A DNA stretch of 64,000 nucleotides from Protoeuglena noctilucae (Eukaryota > Chlorophyta > Pedinophyceae > Marsupiomonadales > Marsupiomonadaceae). Both the position numbers and the translations under genes were made by a program. Shown here piece by piece: positions 1-12,156 of the stretch (position 1 is the first letter of the stretch; every line of letters begins with the position of its first letter). A model generated the notes under the pieces. The model worked only from the letters and a program-made list of their open reading frames with translations. It did no database searches and had not been told where the DNA came from. The stretch spans positions 124,001 through 188,000 of the forward strand of contig OY253682.1 in NCBI GenBank assembly GCA_958009085.1, given 5' to 3'.

Positions 1-2865
1 GTCCCCCTCGATGCCGTGCCCGGCCGCCCATCCCTTGATGGTCTTCTCGTTGGGCAGCACCACCGCCACCACGTACTTCTCCGACGGCTGCGAACAGGAT
101 CGCTTGAATTATTTACATCTTAGCCAGGTGCTAGCGCGTCTCCTCCGCCGCTGCGGGCCCTCACCTCTCCGTGGACGAACATCTGCTCCACCGCCGCGTT
201 CTTCTGCAAGACGGACTCCACGTACTGCAGGGGCGATTAAAGTGCATTGAGTAAGCACAACTACTGCACCAGGAGCTGCTGCAGTCGTTCCAAAAGCACC
301 GCATGTGATCAATCGGCTCCCTTGTCGCTCACCTCGGGTGCGATGTACTCCCCCTGCGCGAGCTTGAAGATGTTCTTGAGTCGGTCGATGATGCGGAGCG
401 CCCCGTTGCTCTGAATCTCCCCCACGTCGCCCGTGTGGAACCATCCGTCCCTGCGAGCACCACGCAACGCAGCGTTGCGGTCCAGCCCTAACGTGCTGCG
501 ATGTAGCCCTGCAAAACCCGACCAGCTCTTACTTGAGCGCGCTCTCCGTCTCTGTCTTGTCCTTGTAGTATCCCTGGAAGAGCCCCGTCCCGCGGATGAG
601 GATCTCCCCGCGCGGGGGGTCCCCCCGAGCGTCATAGTCCATCTCTGGCAGACTCTCAAGACAGAATTCGGTGCCAGGGGTCGGGAAACCGACCGTCCCG
701 AAGAAGTCCTACCACTCGGCGCCGATGAAGGACGCCGCGCACGTCTCTGCGCGGGGGGGCAGAGGGCAGAGGTGGGGGTGGGGGCGAGGGGAGCGCATGC
801 CATGGCATGCCACACGGTGCGACAGGATGTCCACCCCAGCAGCGATAACACTGTAAGCTGAGCCAGTGCATCGGTGATAGTCAAGATGCGACTGCAAAGC
901 TCTCCACAGCGCAGGCTGAGCCAGCGCACCTGGCAGCCCTTGCCAAAGCCCATTCCCTACCAGCCCTTACCGGAAAACCTTACCCCTCCCCCGCACCCTT
1001 GCTGGCACCCGTCACCCGTGAGCCCGTACCCTCATATCCCTGCCCATCCCTGCCCCCCTACCATCGCTCACCCGTAAGCCCGTACCCCTGCGCAAACTTG
1101 GCCCCCAGCGCCACACGCACGAACTCCTCGATGTGCGCGGGCATCGCCGCGGCGCCAGACACCACCACGCGCACCCGCCCGCCCAGCCTGGCGTGGATGT
1201 CAGAAAACGCCAGCCAGTCTGCCAGAGGCGAGGCGGTGTCCACGGGGAACCCCTCCATGAGGAAACTCCGTTTGCGCGAGAAGGCCCACTGGTAGACGGT
1301 GCGCCGCAGGACGCTCTTGCTGAGCTGCGACTGGACGGCCTGGTAGATGCGGTCGAAGATGCGAGGGACCCCGGGCAGCACAGTGGGCTGCAGCTTGGCC
1401 AGGTCATCCATCAAACCCCGCACGTGGCCCCGCCAGTACCCGATGGCGCATCCGCAGAAGGTCATCATGTCCTCGCAGGCCCGCTCGAAGATGTGGGCGA
1501 GCGGGAGATAGGAAATCATAACGTCGCCCGCCCACTCGATGTCCGCGCACTGCTTGGTCATGTGCATGAGCGAGAAGAGGACGTGCACGAGCGAGCGGTG
1601 CGTGAGCATGACGCCCTTGGGGTTGCCCGTGGTGCCCGACGTGTACATGATGGTCGACAGGTCGTCGGCGGAGGGCGGGTCCGGGGGGGCCGGAGACTCG
1701 TGGCCCTGCACCATAAACTCGCTGAAGGACGCTGCGTAGGGGGGAAAGAGAGAGTAATAAGTAAAGAACATGTGAGAGGCAAGGAACGCTGAGACTGTGC
1801 CATATCATAGAAGATACGCAACATTACAGCCAGCCAGGGCGGGCAGGCAAGCGTGTATCGGTGACTTACCCAAGCATGCACAAGCATGTGCAGGGGTGGT
1901 GCGTTATGTAAGGACCACGCATGCGCGCATCAGCAGTCTCTGCAATCTCTCACCGGTCCGCACATTCGTGGGGATCTTGGAGAGCTCTTCCTGCCCAGGC
2001 GCACCCCAGTGCACGACCACCGCCAGCCCCGACTTGGGCAGGGCGCCGGACAGGGCAGCGACCTTGGCGGCGGACACGAAGGCAGCCTTGGCCTCCGAAT
2101 GCTGAAGGATGTACTGCGCTGCTGTGGGACCCAGCGTGTCGTACACTGCGGGGGTGCGTGAGGTGGAGAGGTTGCTGTGGCTGAGGAGGCATTGCTGTGG
2201 CTGGGCGAGGTGTGATATGCCACAGCTGGGAGGTGGAGGTGTTGCTGTGGCTGAGCCGGGAGTGAAACGGCGACCAGCTTGGGTAAACCTGCGCGTGGGC
2301 TCACCGGGCACGCAGACGAGTCCCATGCGGTTGCAGGCCTGCATGGTCACCATCCACTCGGGGCTGTTGACCCCGTAGATGCACACCTGCGAGAGGCCGC
2401 TGCAACTTGTTTGCGTGGCTCTTGCGTGGCTCTTGCGCTGCAGTATAGAGGCGAAACGCATCGCGCTGCAGCCCCAGCGCCGCACCTTGTCGCCCTTCTT
2501 GAGCCCCGCCTTGCGCATCGCCGACCCAATCTGCTCCACCATTTGGAAGGCCTCTCCGTAAGAGTACCACTTGAAGCCCTCGTCATCGTTGGGACGATAC
2601 CCTGCACAAGTGCGCAGCAACACCCTTCTGCGAGTTATGCTCCAATGCATCGCGTAGATTATGCATCGGTGCAATAACTTTTTGCAGCCGCTGCTCACCG
2701 ACGAACTTTTGGTCCCGGAAGCGCTCGCAGGCGGACGAGAAGGTCTCCCAAAGCGTCTGGTGCTCCTTCACGCCCTTGAGGTGGACGGGGCCCTTCTCAG
2801 CCACCTCGAAATTGCCATATGCGGCCGACCGCGTCTTGGTGGCCGGCTCTACCTCGCCAATCCAC
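1..2865 (-). CDS. Long-chain acyl-CoA synthetase (copy 1, 3' end outside window)
   Basis: AMP-forming enzyme that activates long-chain fatty acids to acyl-CoA for lipid synthesis or beta-oxidation. Nine coding exons are readable on the minus strand (plus-strand coordinates): 2865-2699, 2603-2486, 2386-2305, 2145-1954, about 1733-1072, 746-533, 449-333, 224-165 and 87-1. Landmarks are the AMP-binding motif [15 protein letters not shown], the [10 protein letters not shown] segment, GYGLTE-TCAAS, and HTGDVGEIQ followed by [17 protein letters not shown]. Exon order matches the downstream tandem paralogue except for one extra intron (225-332). A short N-terminal exon upstream of 2865 was not located. 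The frame across exon 746-533 is fixed by both splice junctions yet holds an in-frame TAG at 709-711. The gene is therefore either a fresh pseudogene or UAG is translated. Family assignment is secure; functionality is not. Confidence 0.85.
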
Positions 2866-3440
2866 CTGCGGGCCCCACGCATGCGCACGGGCGCGTCACG
2901 CATCATGCTCCGCTATCGAAGGCCGGGGGCGACGTGGACAAGCATGAAGCTGCTTACAAGAAGGCGATGTATTATAACATCCCAACTTCAGCCCCATAAC
3001 CGGCCCAGGGGCGTCGGTTGCTGGGCCAGCCCTACCGGCCCCTGCGACACTCGCCCTCCGCACCCTCGGCAGGCGCGGAAGGTCCAGTCCGCACATTCGC
3101 ATGCGATTTATGCGCTGTGTGACTTCGATGGCGACGCGCGCCCCTCGTCAAGCGGGCCGGGGCTCGACCTCGGTCCAGACGAGCGGGCTCACCATCGCGC
3201 CGGCGACGACGATATTCGCGGGCGGTATCGGTCGTACACTTGCGCGCGCAACCCACCTCGAGGGTCGTTGCGGGACGGAGGCCTCCATGGCTCGCTATCC
3301 TCAGCCTGGCCGTCTCGTAGCGAGGCGCTGGGCGAACAGTCCGACTTCAACGACGAGAGTGGCCGCGCAATGCTCAGTAACGCGGCTGCGGTCCTCCCGG
3401 CTGCACATCAATTTGCTGGTCTGGCGTCTGACGTGCCGGG

Positions 3441-6400
3441 TCACTTCCCGTACATGGCGTTGAGCTCCTTGAGGTACCTCTTCTTGAGCTGCGGCCGGCG
3501 CAGCTTGAACGTGGGCGTCATGAGGTCGTTCTCGACCGTGAAGGCCTCGGGCGTCACGTGGACCTTCTTGATCATCTCGAAGCCCCGCAGCTTGGCCTCC
3601 CGCCCCGTGGCCTCCAGCTCCTCCATCACCCACTTGTTGGCGGCCGGGTGGGCGCAAAGAGCGGCGAAGTCCCCCTCGATGCCGTTGGATGCGGCCCACT
3701 TCTTGATCGCGCCCTCGCTCGGCACCACCACCGCCACCACGTACGTCTCGGTGGACTGCAAGGGGGGTGGAGAGGGTGGCATTCGGTGTTCTGCAATGAG
3801 ATCATACCAGGTACATCTCCGTAGATTGCAAGGGGGGTGGAGAGGGTGGCACTGAGCGTTCTGCAGTGAGAGCATACCAGCTACGTCTCGGTGGACTGCA
3901 AGTGGTGGCAACAAGAGTGGCAGAAAGGGTGGGAAGGGTGGCAGTCGATGTCTGCAATGATAGCCGACTGGGGTGGCGAGGGTGATAAGGCAATACCAAT
4001 AGCAGGCTCACCTCCCCGTAGACGAAGATCTGGTCCATGTTGGTGTTCTTCTTGAGGGCCGCCTCCACCACCTCGCTCGACACGTACTCCCCCTGCGCCA
4101 GCTTGAACATGTTCTTGGCACGGTCGATGATCTTCAAGGCGCCGTTCTCCTGCACCTCGCCCACGTCGCCCGTGCGGAACCACTCCCCGCTGCGAGGGGT
4201 GGGGGAGGCAAGGGTGAGGGGGCACTGGTACAGGTGAGCGCATGAAAGTATGAAAGTGGTATGGTCGACAGTTGCAGCCAGGACCTCAAGCCAGGCACCC
4301 CCAGCCAACAGCAAACCTCAGCCCACGTAGCCCCACTCACGATCCCCCATGCATCTCACCTGAACGTCTCTGCCGTCTTGGCCTGGTCCTTGAAGTACCC
4401 CGCGAACACCCCCGGCCCACGGAGCAGGATCTCGCCCCTCGGGGGGTCCGCGGTCGCATTGTAGCCCATCTCCGGGAGGCTCTCCAGGCAGAACTCGGTG
4501 CCTGCCGTGGGGAACCCGGCCGTCTGGAAGAAGCCGTCCCAGACCTCGGCGTCGACGAAGGACGCCGCACACGTCTCTGTGAGGGGGATGGGGTGTGGGG
4601 TGGGGGGTGAGGGGTGCGGGAGAGGGTGAGGGTGAGGGCAGGGGGTGGAGGGTGGGGGGTGAGCGGTGAGGGTGAGGGAGGGGGTTGGTGAGGAGGGACG
4701 GGCGCGGAGGGGAGGAGGGTGAGGGGTGAGGAACGTGGATGGCAGGCATCCGTCACTCTTGAGCCCATACCCCTGCACCCACCCTTGACAACACCCTTCA
4801 CCCCTGCCCATGCATCATCCCTCACCCGTGGGGCCGTACCCCTGCACCCACTCTTAGCACCAGTCACCCAAACCCGTTCACCCCTTCCCATACACCATCT
4901 CACCTGTGAGCCCGTACCCCTGCACGAACTTGGCGCACATTGCGACACGCACGAACTCCTCCGTGTGCCTGGCGATAGGCGCCCCGCCGGAGACGATGAC
5001 GCGCACGCGGCCGCCGAGCAGCCCCTTGATCTTGGAGAAGACGATGGTGTCCGCCAGCCACGAGGCGGACTCGACCGGGGCCCCGTCCATCATGAAGGCC
5101 TTCTTGCGGGAGAAGAGCCAGTTGAAGAGGAGGCGGCGGAGGAGGCTCTGCTGCAGGCCCTGCTGCACGCGGGCGTAGATGCGGTCGAACACGCGGGGAA
5201 CGCCCAGGAGCATCGTGGGGCGGAGGGCTGCCAGGTCGTCCATCAGCCCCGCGATGTCGCCGCGCCAGTAGCCGATGGACCCCCCGACGTGCGTGAAGAG
5301 CTCCTCGTTGACCCGCTCGAAGATGTGGGCGAGGGGGAGGTAGGAGATGAGCACGTCGTCCTGGGTGAAGACGAGGTCGGCGCACTGGCGGCTGTGGCAG
5401 ATGAGGGAGTAGACGGTGTGGACGAGCGAGCGATGCGTGAGCATGACGCCCTTGGGGTCGCCCGTAGTGCCCGACGTGTACATGATGGTCGACAGGTCGT
5501 CGGCGGAGGGCGGGGTCGCAGGGGTCATGGACGCCTTGCCCTGCTCGATGAACTGGTCGCAGGAGGCTGCGGGGGGTGAGGGGGAGAATGGTGAGTGCTG
5601 TCATGGTGATCGTTGTCACGAGCAAGCGCAGTCGTGGGCGAGCGTCGTGCAGACGGAGGGTCCACAGCGACCGCACGCAGCACGCAGCACATTGCCTTTG
5701 ACAAGACTGTCTAGTACGAGCGTCACATCGCCAGCCACGCACCCGTCTTGAGCGTGGAGGGGACCTTGGCGATCTCCTCCGCGGACGCGCTGCCCCAGTA
5801 TACCACGGTGGTCACGCCCGTCTTGGGCAGAGCGGCGGCCAGGGCACCAAGCTTCTTAGAGGACACGAACACCGCCTTGGCCTCCGAGTGGCTCAGAATG
5901 TACTCGGCGGCGTTGGGGCCAAGTGACTCGTAGACTGGGGGGGTGGACAGAGGGAGGGACTGGTGGGTTGTGGGGCAGGGGACGGGGGAGGTGGGAGGAG
6001 TTGTGACGCAATGTGCAATACGCCTGGATGTGCATCCCATGCGGGGGCGCTCGCGTGGCACAGTCGGCATGCTATCAGTGCGTCATGTGACGTTGGCCCA
6101 GCGTGAGCGGCCGGTGCTGCATGGCTGCATGGCTCACCGGGCACGCAGACGAGGCCCATGCGGTTGCAAGCCTGCATGGCCATCAGCCACTCGGGGGCGT
6201 TGGATCCGAAGATGCCGACCTGCGGGGGAACTGCCGAGGGCGATTCTGCAGCGGGGCTGCGGGGACCGGGGCCGCGGGGCTGCCCCTGTCGCGCCCACCC
6301 ACCTTGTCGCCCTTTTTGACGCCAGCGGCCGCGAGCGCGGAGCCCAGGGCCTCAACCATGGCGAAGACCTCCGAGTACGTGAGCCACGTGTAGGGAGATG

Positions 6401-6671
6401 AGCCGTCCGCACGCTGTCCTGCGCGTGCGGGGAGAGGGGCGCCGTTGCGAGGCGTGAAGTTGGTCCACGACGTGCGGGCCGGCTCCCATCGGCGCCCCTG
6501 CGCGCACCGAGGTAGTTCCTGGGCCCATTCTTGGCGCAGGAGAGGCGGAAGTTGTCCCACAGCGTCTCCACGTCCGCGCCGGCCATGTGGATCGCGCCGT
6601 GCTTGGCGCACTCGTAGTTGGCGAACACCGGGGAGCGGTTGGCGGTCGCGGGGCCGACCTCCCCGACCCAT
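3441..6671 (-). CDS. Long-chain acyl-CoA synthetase (copy 2)
   Basis: Same activity as its tandem neighbour: ATP-dependent formation of long-chain acyl-CoA. Exons on the minus strand: 6671-6508, 6418-6303, 6219-6138, 5934-5743, 5566-4904, 4576-4360, 4189-4012, 3755-3441, ending in TGA. They encode 641 residues from the first recognised exon on, so only a short N-terminal exon is missing; its position upstream of 6671 is unknown. Landmarks: [15 protein letters not shown] (adenylate binding), [32 protein letters not shown], and [18 protein letters not shown]. The C-terminus ends NAMYGK, with no SKL-type peroxisomal signal. No in-frame stops are seen. Two introns contain extra copies of exon edges (see the repeat entries). 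Copies 1 and 2 lie head to tail with about 0.6 kb between them, consistent with a local duplication. Confidence 0.93.
3741..3950. repeat. 70-bp tandem repeat spanning an exon/intron boundary
   Basis: Three copies begin at 3741, 3811 and 3881, an exact 70-bp period. Each holds the first bases of the last LACS copy-2 exon plus the upstream acceptor (minus strand CTTGCAG|TCCACCGAGACGTA or a close variant). Only the copy at 3741 continues into the real exon. The other two sit in the intron as ready-made decoy acceptors. Because 70 is not a multiple of 3, their use would shift the frame. Confidence 0.85.
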
Positions 6672-7638
6672 CTGCGGCAGGGACGGTCCGCGTGGGCTCC
6701 GATCGGCGGAATATCGGCGCGTCAGGGGCCATTGACAACCAGGGGCTCGCTGCACTCGTATGGCGCGCGATCCGCAGCTCTCTTGCAACGACAGGCTCGT
6801 TAATTGCGGCATCGTGAGGGAGCAGCGGTGTGCTGTTGACCAGCTCTCGCAGGCTCGACGGACGGAGCTCTTTCCTCCACCGTCGACGGCCCAGCGGGGC
6901 ATGCGGCAGCGAAACCGCCGTATCCATTTCAATTACAGGGGTTTGAGCGACAGGAGACGTCGCTGGACCTTGCAATGCGCCAGCCAGGACGGGGAGCCCT
7001 CGGGGCGAAAGGGGATGGGGAAAAGCGCCGTCCCCAGTGCCTCACCGCGGGAAGCCATCCGGCAGACGCCTGACCATCTTGCTTTGCTGCCCCTCGGAGC
7101 CCTGGGGCGCGGAAAAGGCGAGACTTTCCCAGCGGGCCTCGACGCACCGCGCTGTTTGTTGCGGACTGCAAGGTGCTGGCCTTCCCGTGCCCTGCTGGTC
7201 CGTTTTTTTGGTGCCAGTTGGGCCGGTGTTTGAATTGAGTTTAGTTCCCGCCATGAGACAGCCTCGTGTGGGCCTCGCGGGCCGCACTCGACTCCGTTGA
7301 CACGAGAAGTGCCTGGAACGCGTATGGTGCGGTCCCCATCGCTAGGCGAGTGAAAAGATATCGATATCCTCCGCTCCCGCGCACCGTTCGTCACAAAGCT
7401 GGTCGCGATTGATTTGACTATAAAATTGATGCCAAAAAGCTGTCCTTGGAACCTCCGAGGACCCATGGACGCGCGGGTTGGCCCGAGGAGGCGTTTACAG
7501 ACGCTCCCCGCACTCGCTTGCCCGTCTCGGCCTCTTGTGAGCATCCGACCGGCGATTCCATCCGTCCGTGCGTGCAGGACTGGAGCCCGCTTCACACATT
7601 CCCGCGCCGACGCGCGGAGAGGCCGGTGCGGAGCGAGG
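6672..7638. other. Divergent intergenic region between LACS copy 2 and the CSC1-like gene
   Basis: About 1 kb separates the two outward-facing genes. It should hold both promoters and the missing first LACS exon. Apart from the TATA-like motif at 7419 I recognise no coding signal. Confidence 0.5.
7419..7425 (+). promoter_or_regulatory. Candidate TATA box of the CSC1-like gene
   Basis: TATAAAA lies in a locally AT-rich patch within GC-rich surroundings, 214 bp upstream of the chosen ATG at 7639 and between two divergent genes. That would place a start site near 7450. This is inference from motif and position only. Confidence 0.4.
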
Positions 7639-10600
7639 ATGGTCTCCATGACCGCCTCGGCCCTTGGGGCCGCGATCCTCACGAACGGCGTCCTCGCGGC
7701 CATCTTCCTCACCCTCTTCTCGGTGCTGAGGATCCTGCCGCAGACCAGGGACTTCTATCAGTCGCGCGTGCTGGTGGGCAGCCCCGGCAGTTACAGCCTG
7801 GCCCATCCCTGCGCCCCTGCGCCTCGCGGCCGCGTATCGCCGGCCCACACCCGTTCGCACCCTCTTCGCAGGCGAAGAGCGTGGTCCGGAGACCACCGCC
7901 GCTGCCCGTGGTCCCGTTCCTGCGGTCCCTGAGCCCGTTCGCGTGGCTCCCGACCCTCCTACGCATGAGCGAAGGCGAGCGCGCACCCGGAAACTAAGCT
8001 ATTCCTCCATTCCTCGCAACTGTTCATTCGCGAACCATTCCCGCGCCCCGCCTCGCCCCCAGACATGCTCGGCGACACGTCGGGCCTCGACTCGCTCCTC
8101 GCCGTCCGCATGCTGCGCTTCGGGCGCATCCTCTTCCTCGGCATCTCCGCCCTCTCCCTCGTCATCATCCTCCCCGCCAACCTCTCGGGCCACCAGGTCG
8201 CCGCCTTGGGTCTCAAGGACCTCGACCGCGCCTCGATCGCCAACGTCGCGGATGGCGCCACCGTCCTCTGGGCCCACGCCGTCTTCCTCTGCCTCGCCAC
8301 GCTCTTTACGCTCGCGCTCCTCGACCGATTCTCCACCGGGTCCGTCGCCCTGCGCCTCCGGTTCCAAGCCACAGAGCCCCCGGGGGGGCCGGGCACCACT
8401 GTGATGGTCAGCGACATGCCCGGCACGGCCGCCGGCACGCGCATCACGCGCGCCCTGAGCTACCTCGACACGGGTGCGTGGTTCATCCCCGCCTTCATTC
8501 GCCGACGCCTCATCGCCCGCCTCCGCGCCGCCGCTACGGCCGTCGCTAATGCCGCCGTCGCCGGACCTGCTGCCCGGCCCGCGGCCGCCCTCGACAGCGG
8601 CGCCAGCACCGGCGCGGGCCTCCTCCCGCGCGACCTGATGCTGTCTGGAGCCGCGGCGCGGCGCGCGGGGCGGGGGGTGCTGACGGGCGGGGCCGCTCCT
8701 GGCAAGAAGGAGGGCGGGGCGGTCAGCGGGTATGCCACCCCCGCGTCTGACCCGGGGCTGGCGCCTGACAAGGGTCCCTGGATCCACGTGCGCATCCTGC
8801 AGGGGGCAGTGGACCCGCCCAGCGGCGCGGGTGCGGGGGATGGGCCCACTGACGCGCTCCTGCCGCGGCTGCCGGAGGTGAGAGCATCGGGTGGTATGTG
8901 GAGACGGCGTGGCATACAGAGTGTGTGTTGGTTGTGAAAGTAAGGGGGAGTGGGACGGTACCTGTGGAGGGCCACAAGAGGGTGGGAGAACCATAGACGG
9001 GGGTTCCCAAGAGAACAATCATCGCAGCACAGCCCTGCCCACGGCACCACCCCCTCCCCTCTCAGGTGCGCATCATGCCCGGCGCCTGGGCCGAGTCGCA
9101 GAGCCTCCTGGCGGCCGGTCTTTCGTTTGAGGAGATGGCTCGCTTAGAGCTGTTGACCGTGTACGGCGAGGAGAGCGTCACCGAGGTGTCATTCGTCAAG
9201 GACGTCAAGACCCTCGAGGCATTGAACAAGGAGTTTGAGGCGCTTAAGCAGAGGGCGGAGGTGAGGGGGGTTTGGGGGGTGGGGGTGGAGTGTGCTAGCA
9301 GGGGGCGGAGGTGAGGCAGTGCAGTGCATGGGGGTGTATGAACACTCTAGCAGAGGGCGGAGGGCTGTGGGGGCAGAGCAGCTTTGACAGACATTCCAGT
9401 CACCACTACCCCATTGCCATACTCCCATCTTCTTTTATGCAGCTCACCATCGACATCTACGCCCAGCAAGTCTCGCGCAAGGCGGCCCTGCCCGACGGCA
9501 AGGAGTCCCTCATCAAGCCCCGGCGCACCAAGGTCATCGCGGCGCTGCTGGGCGACTGGGGCAAGGAGTTCGTCACCACCAGAGGCGGCAAGCGGTCCGC
9601 GACGGTCGACACGCTCGAGTATTGTGCCGCACGGGCGAGGTACCTGAAAACGCGTATCATGGCCGAGCAGGAGGCGTGCCGGGACAGGCCGAGCCCCACG
9701 GCTTTCGTCTCGTTCCGCACTCGCGAGGCCGCGGCCGTCGCTTCCCAGGTCATGCTCCACCATGACGTCGAGTACTGGCGCGCGGGCGTGGCGCCGAGGC
9801 CGCAGGAGGCGAGGGCGGGGAAGGGCGATGTGGGATGCGATGGCACTGTGATTGCATGGGCTGGTATGTGCTGATGGGTGCGCTGTGCTTAGTCCCGACT
9901 CTCAGACATGCGGGCCTGGCCACCAACTCACCCGCATCCCCACCCCCCACCCCCCCACAGATCCTCTGGCGCAATCTGCTCCTCCGCTCCTGGGAGATGA
10001 CCCTCCGCCGCTCCCTCATGACCGCCGCCTACATCCTCCTCATCGCCTTCTACGTCATCCCGGTCACCTTCGTCCAGGGTTTCTTGGACGTCAATCGATG
10101 GGTCAACAGCCACTGGCCGGTGCTGGGAGACGTATACCGCCTGCCTGCCCTGGAGGCCTTCCTGCAGGGATTCCTGCCCGGGTTCGCCATGGTGCTCTTC
10201 CTGATCATCCTGCCGCCTCTGCTGCGGTGGTGGGAGCGCATCGGGGGCGCAAAGTCCGTGTCGGCGGTCGAGACGGCGGTGGTCACCAAGCTCTTCTGGT
10301 TCCAGGTCAGTTGATGATCAGGATGATCAGTTGTGGTAGATGTCGAGTGGATAGCATTGGAAGACACGAGTAGACGGCATGGGTGACAGGTGAGCAGAGA
10401 CGGCCGTCGACACCAAGCTCTTCTGGTTTTAGGTCAGTTGATGGTCAGTTGTAGTGCATGTCGAGTAGATGTCGAGTGGATAGCACTGGATGTAGATGGT
10501 GCGGGTGACGGGTAAGCAGAGACGGCAGTGGTGACCGAGCTCATCGCTCGCTCGCTCGCTCTCACTCTCACTCATTCCCTCACTCACCCATCTCACTAAC

Positions 10601-12156
10601 TTTCCAGGTCGTCACCCTCTTCTTCTTCAACCTGGGCGTCTCTTCTCTCGCCAAGGAGTTCCAGTCCACACTCAAGCACCCCTCCACCCTCCCCGCCAAA
10701 CTTGCCAGCAACGTCCCAGGCACTTTCTCTTTCTTCACGTCGTACATGCTGGTCGTGTCGCTTGGTGGCAACGCCTCTCAGCTGTGCAACATCGTGGGGG
10801 GCATCCTTTTCTGGGTGTTCAACAAGCTCGCCCCCACGCAGCGGACAAAGGCACGGCTGCTCGAGGTGAGATGGGATGGGTGGGGGTGTGCGTGTTTGGG
10901 GGGGTTGATTGTGGGGGTGGCAGTGGCAGTGGCAGTGGCAGTGTGTCTTGCTGAGAGGGGCGTGCAGGCATGCGTGCGTGTATTCCAGAATCGCCCTTTC
11001 ACCCACACCCACTCTCGCTCTCTCTCAGTCTCTCTCATACACACCCTTTCCCTCTTGTTATCCCCAGAACACCACCTACAGCTTCTCCTCCCGCGTCCCC
11101 TCCCACTCCATCACCGTCCTCATCTGCCTCGCCTACGCGTTCGTCACCCCAGTGCTGCCGCTGGTGAGGCGACAACATGAGACATGCGGCGCGTGCTATG
11201 ATGCTGTCTTTGCATGTTCGTCACGCCCGTCCTGCCGCTGGTGAGGGACACACATGCTCCTGCGTGCATGGCAACATGGCAACACTCACTTACCCACAGT
11301 CACTTACTCCCCACTCCCCCACCCACCCACCCACCCACCACCCACTCATCCCCCCACCCCCCAGATCGGCCTGGTCTACATGTGCATGGCCACCGTCGAG
11401 ACCAAGTACGTCGTCGCCTACATGGCAACCTCCGCATTCGACACGGGCGGCGCAATGTGGCTCCAGTTCCGATCCCACGTCCTGTCCGCCGTGGTCATTC
11501 TGCAAATCCTCGCCATCGCCGTGCTCGGGCTGAAGAAGGCCGGGGGACCTGCGGGGCTCACGCTGGCCCTCCTGGTTTGCACGATCGTGTACTGGATCGT
11601 GGCGGGCCCGGCGGCGGCGCGTCCCGTGGCGACGACGGCGCTCAAGACGGCCCAGGACATCGACGCGCTGCAGGGGGAGTGTAAAGTGTCGCAGCCGGCA
11701 GTGGGGATGTACGTGCACCCTGGGATGCGGCTGAAGGGGGAGGACTTCGATGGGGTGGCGGAGGAGGCGGAGAGGATGCTGGCAGTCATGCAGGTGAGGG
11801 TGGAGTGGTGGGCGTGGTGGAGGAGGTGGGGAGACTGTGCAGGTAAGGCGGTGTGAGGGGCAGGCGATTGTGGGAGCAGCTAAGCGGGCACAGAGCGTGG
11901 ATGGGACGTTCAAGTGCGTTGCGGCTGAACTGCACCTGCAATCGCACATCACCCGCACCCTCGCGCCCCACTCCCTCCGCGCCCCACCCTCGCACCCACA
12001 TCGCACCACCCCTCGCACCCCTCCCCACCTCTTCCCACCCTCGTCACCCCTCAGGTGTACCACCAGGGCTCCGATGGCCGCCTCCAGGCCTTGGAGATGG
12101 TCCAGAGGGCAGAGCAGGCGAGGGCAGAGGGCGCCGTCATCGACGTGGTGGTCTGA
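7639..12156 (+). CDS. CSC1/OSCA-like mechanosensitive or osmosensitive cation channel
   Basis: A multi-pass membrane protein of the TMEM63/OSCA/CSC1 family (RSN1_7TM, formerly DUF221). Family members are hyperosmolarity- or stretch-gated calcium-permeable channels. Ten exons: 7639-7773, 7872-7974, 8063-8877, 9066-9260, 9441-9808, 9961-10304, 10609-10866, 11068-11164, 11365-11791, 12055-12156. They total 947 residues plus TGA. Typical features: a first membrane helix near residues 10-35, a PTLLRMSEDM segment, a TTVMVSDMPG strand opening the cytosolic domain, RPSPTAFVSFRTREAA, then ILWRNL leading into the channel core. The core helices are carried by exons 9961-11791. The cytosolic loop has a long Ala/Gly-rich insert. 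The second intron must use a GC donor (GCGAGC at 7975). The intron after 9808 uses either GC at 9809 or GT at 9830; both keep the frame. Three introns hold duplicated exon edges. Confidence 0.9.
10271..10545. repeat. Exon-end tandem triplication inside CSC1 intron
   Basis: The end of exon 9961-10304 and its donor recur twice downstream in the intron, at about 10398 and 10520 (spacings 127 and 122 bp). The second copy preserves CTCTTCTGGTT followed by a TAG|GTCAGTTGATG donor, nearly identical to the true site. The third is more diverged. Confidence 0.8.
10541..10590. repeat. GCTC/CACT microsatellite in CSC1 intron
   Basis: A short run of GCTC repeats passes into CTCACTCACTC just upstream of the acceptor before exon 10609. 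Confidence 0.7.

Noticed and set aside
9809-9830. Certain GC donor after CSC1 exon 9441-9808
   Set aside because: A GT donor at 9830 also preserves frame (adding ARAGKGD), so this intron was not counted among the secure GC-AG cases.
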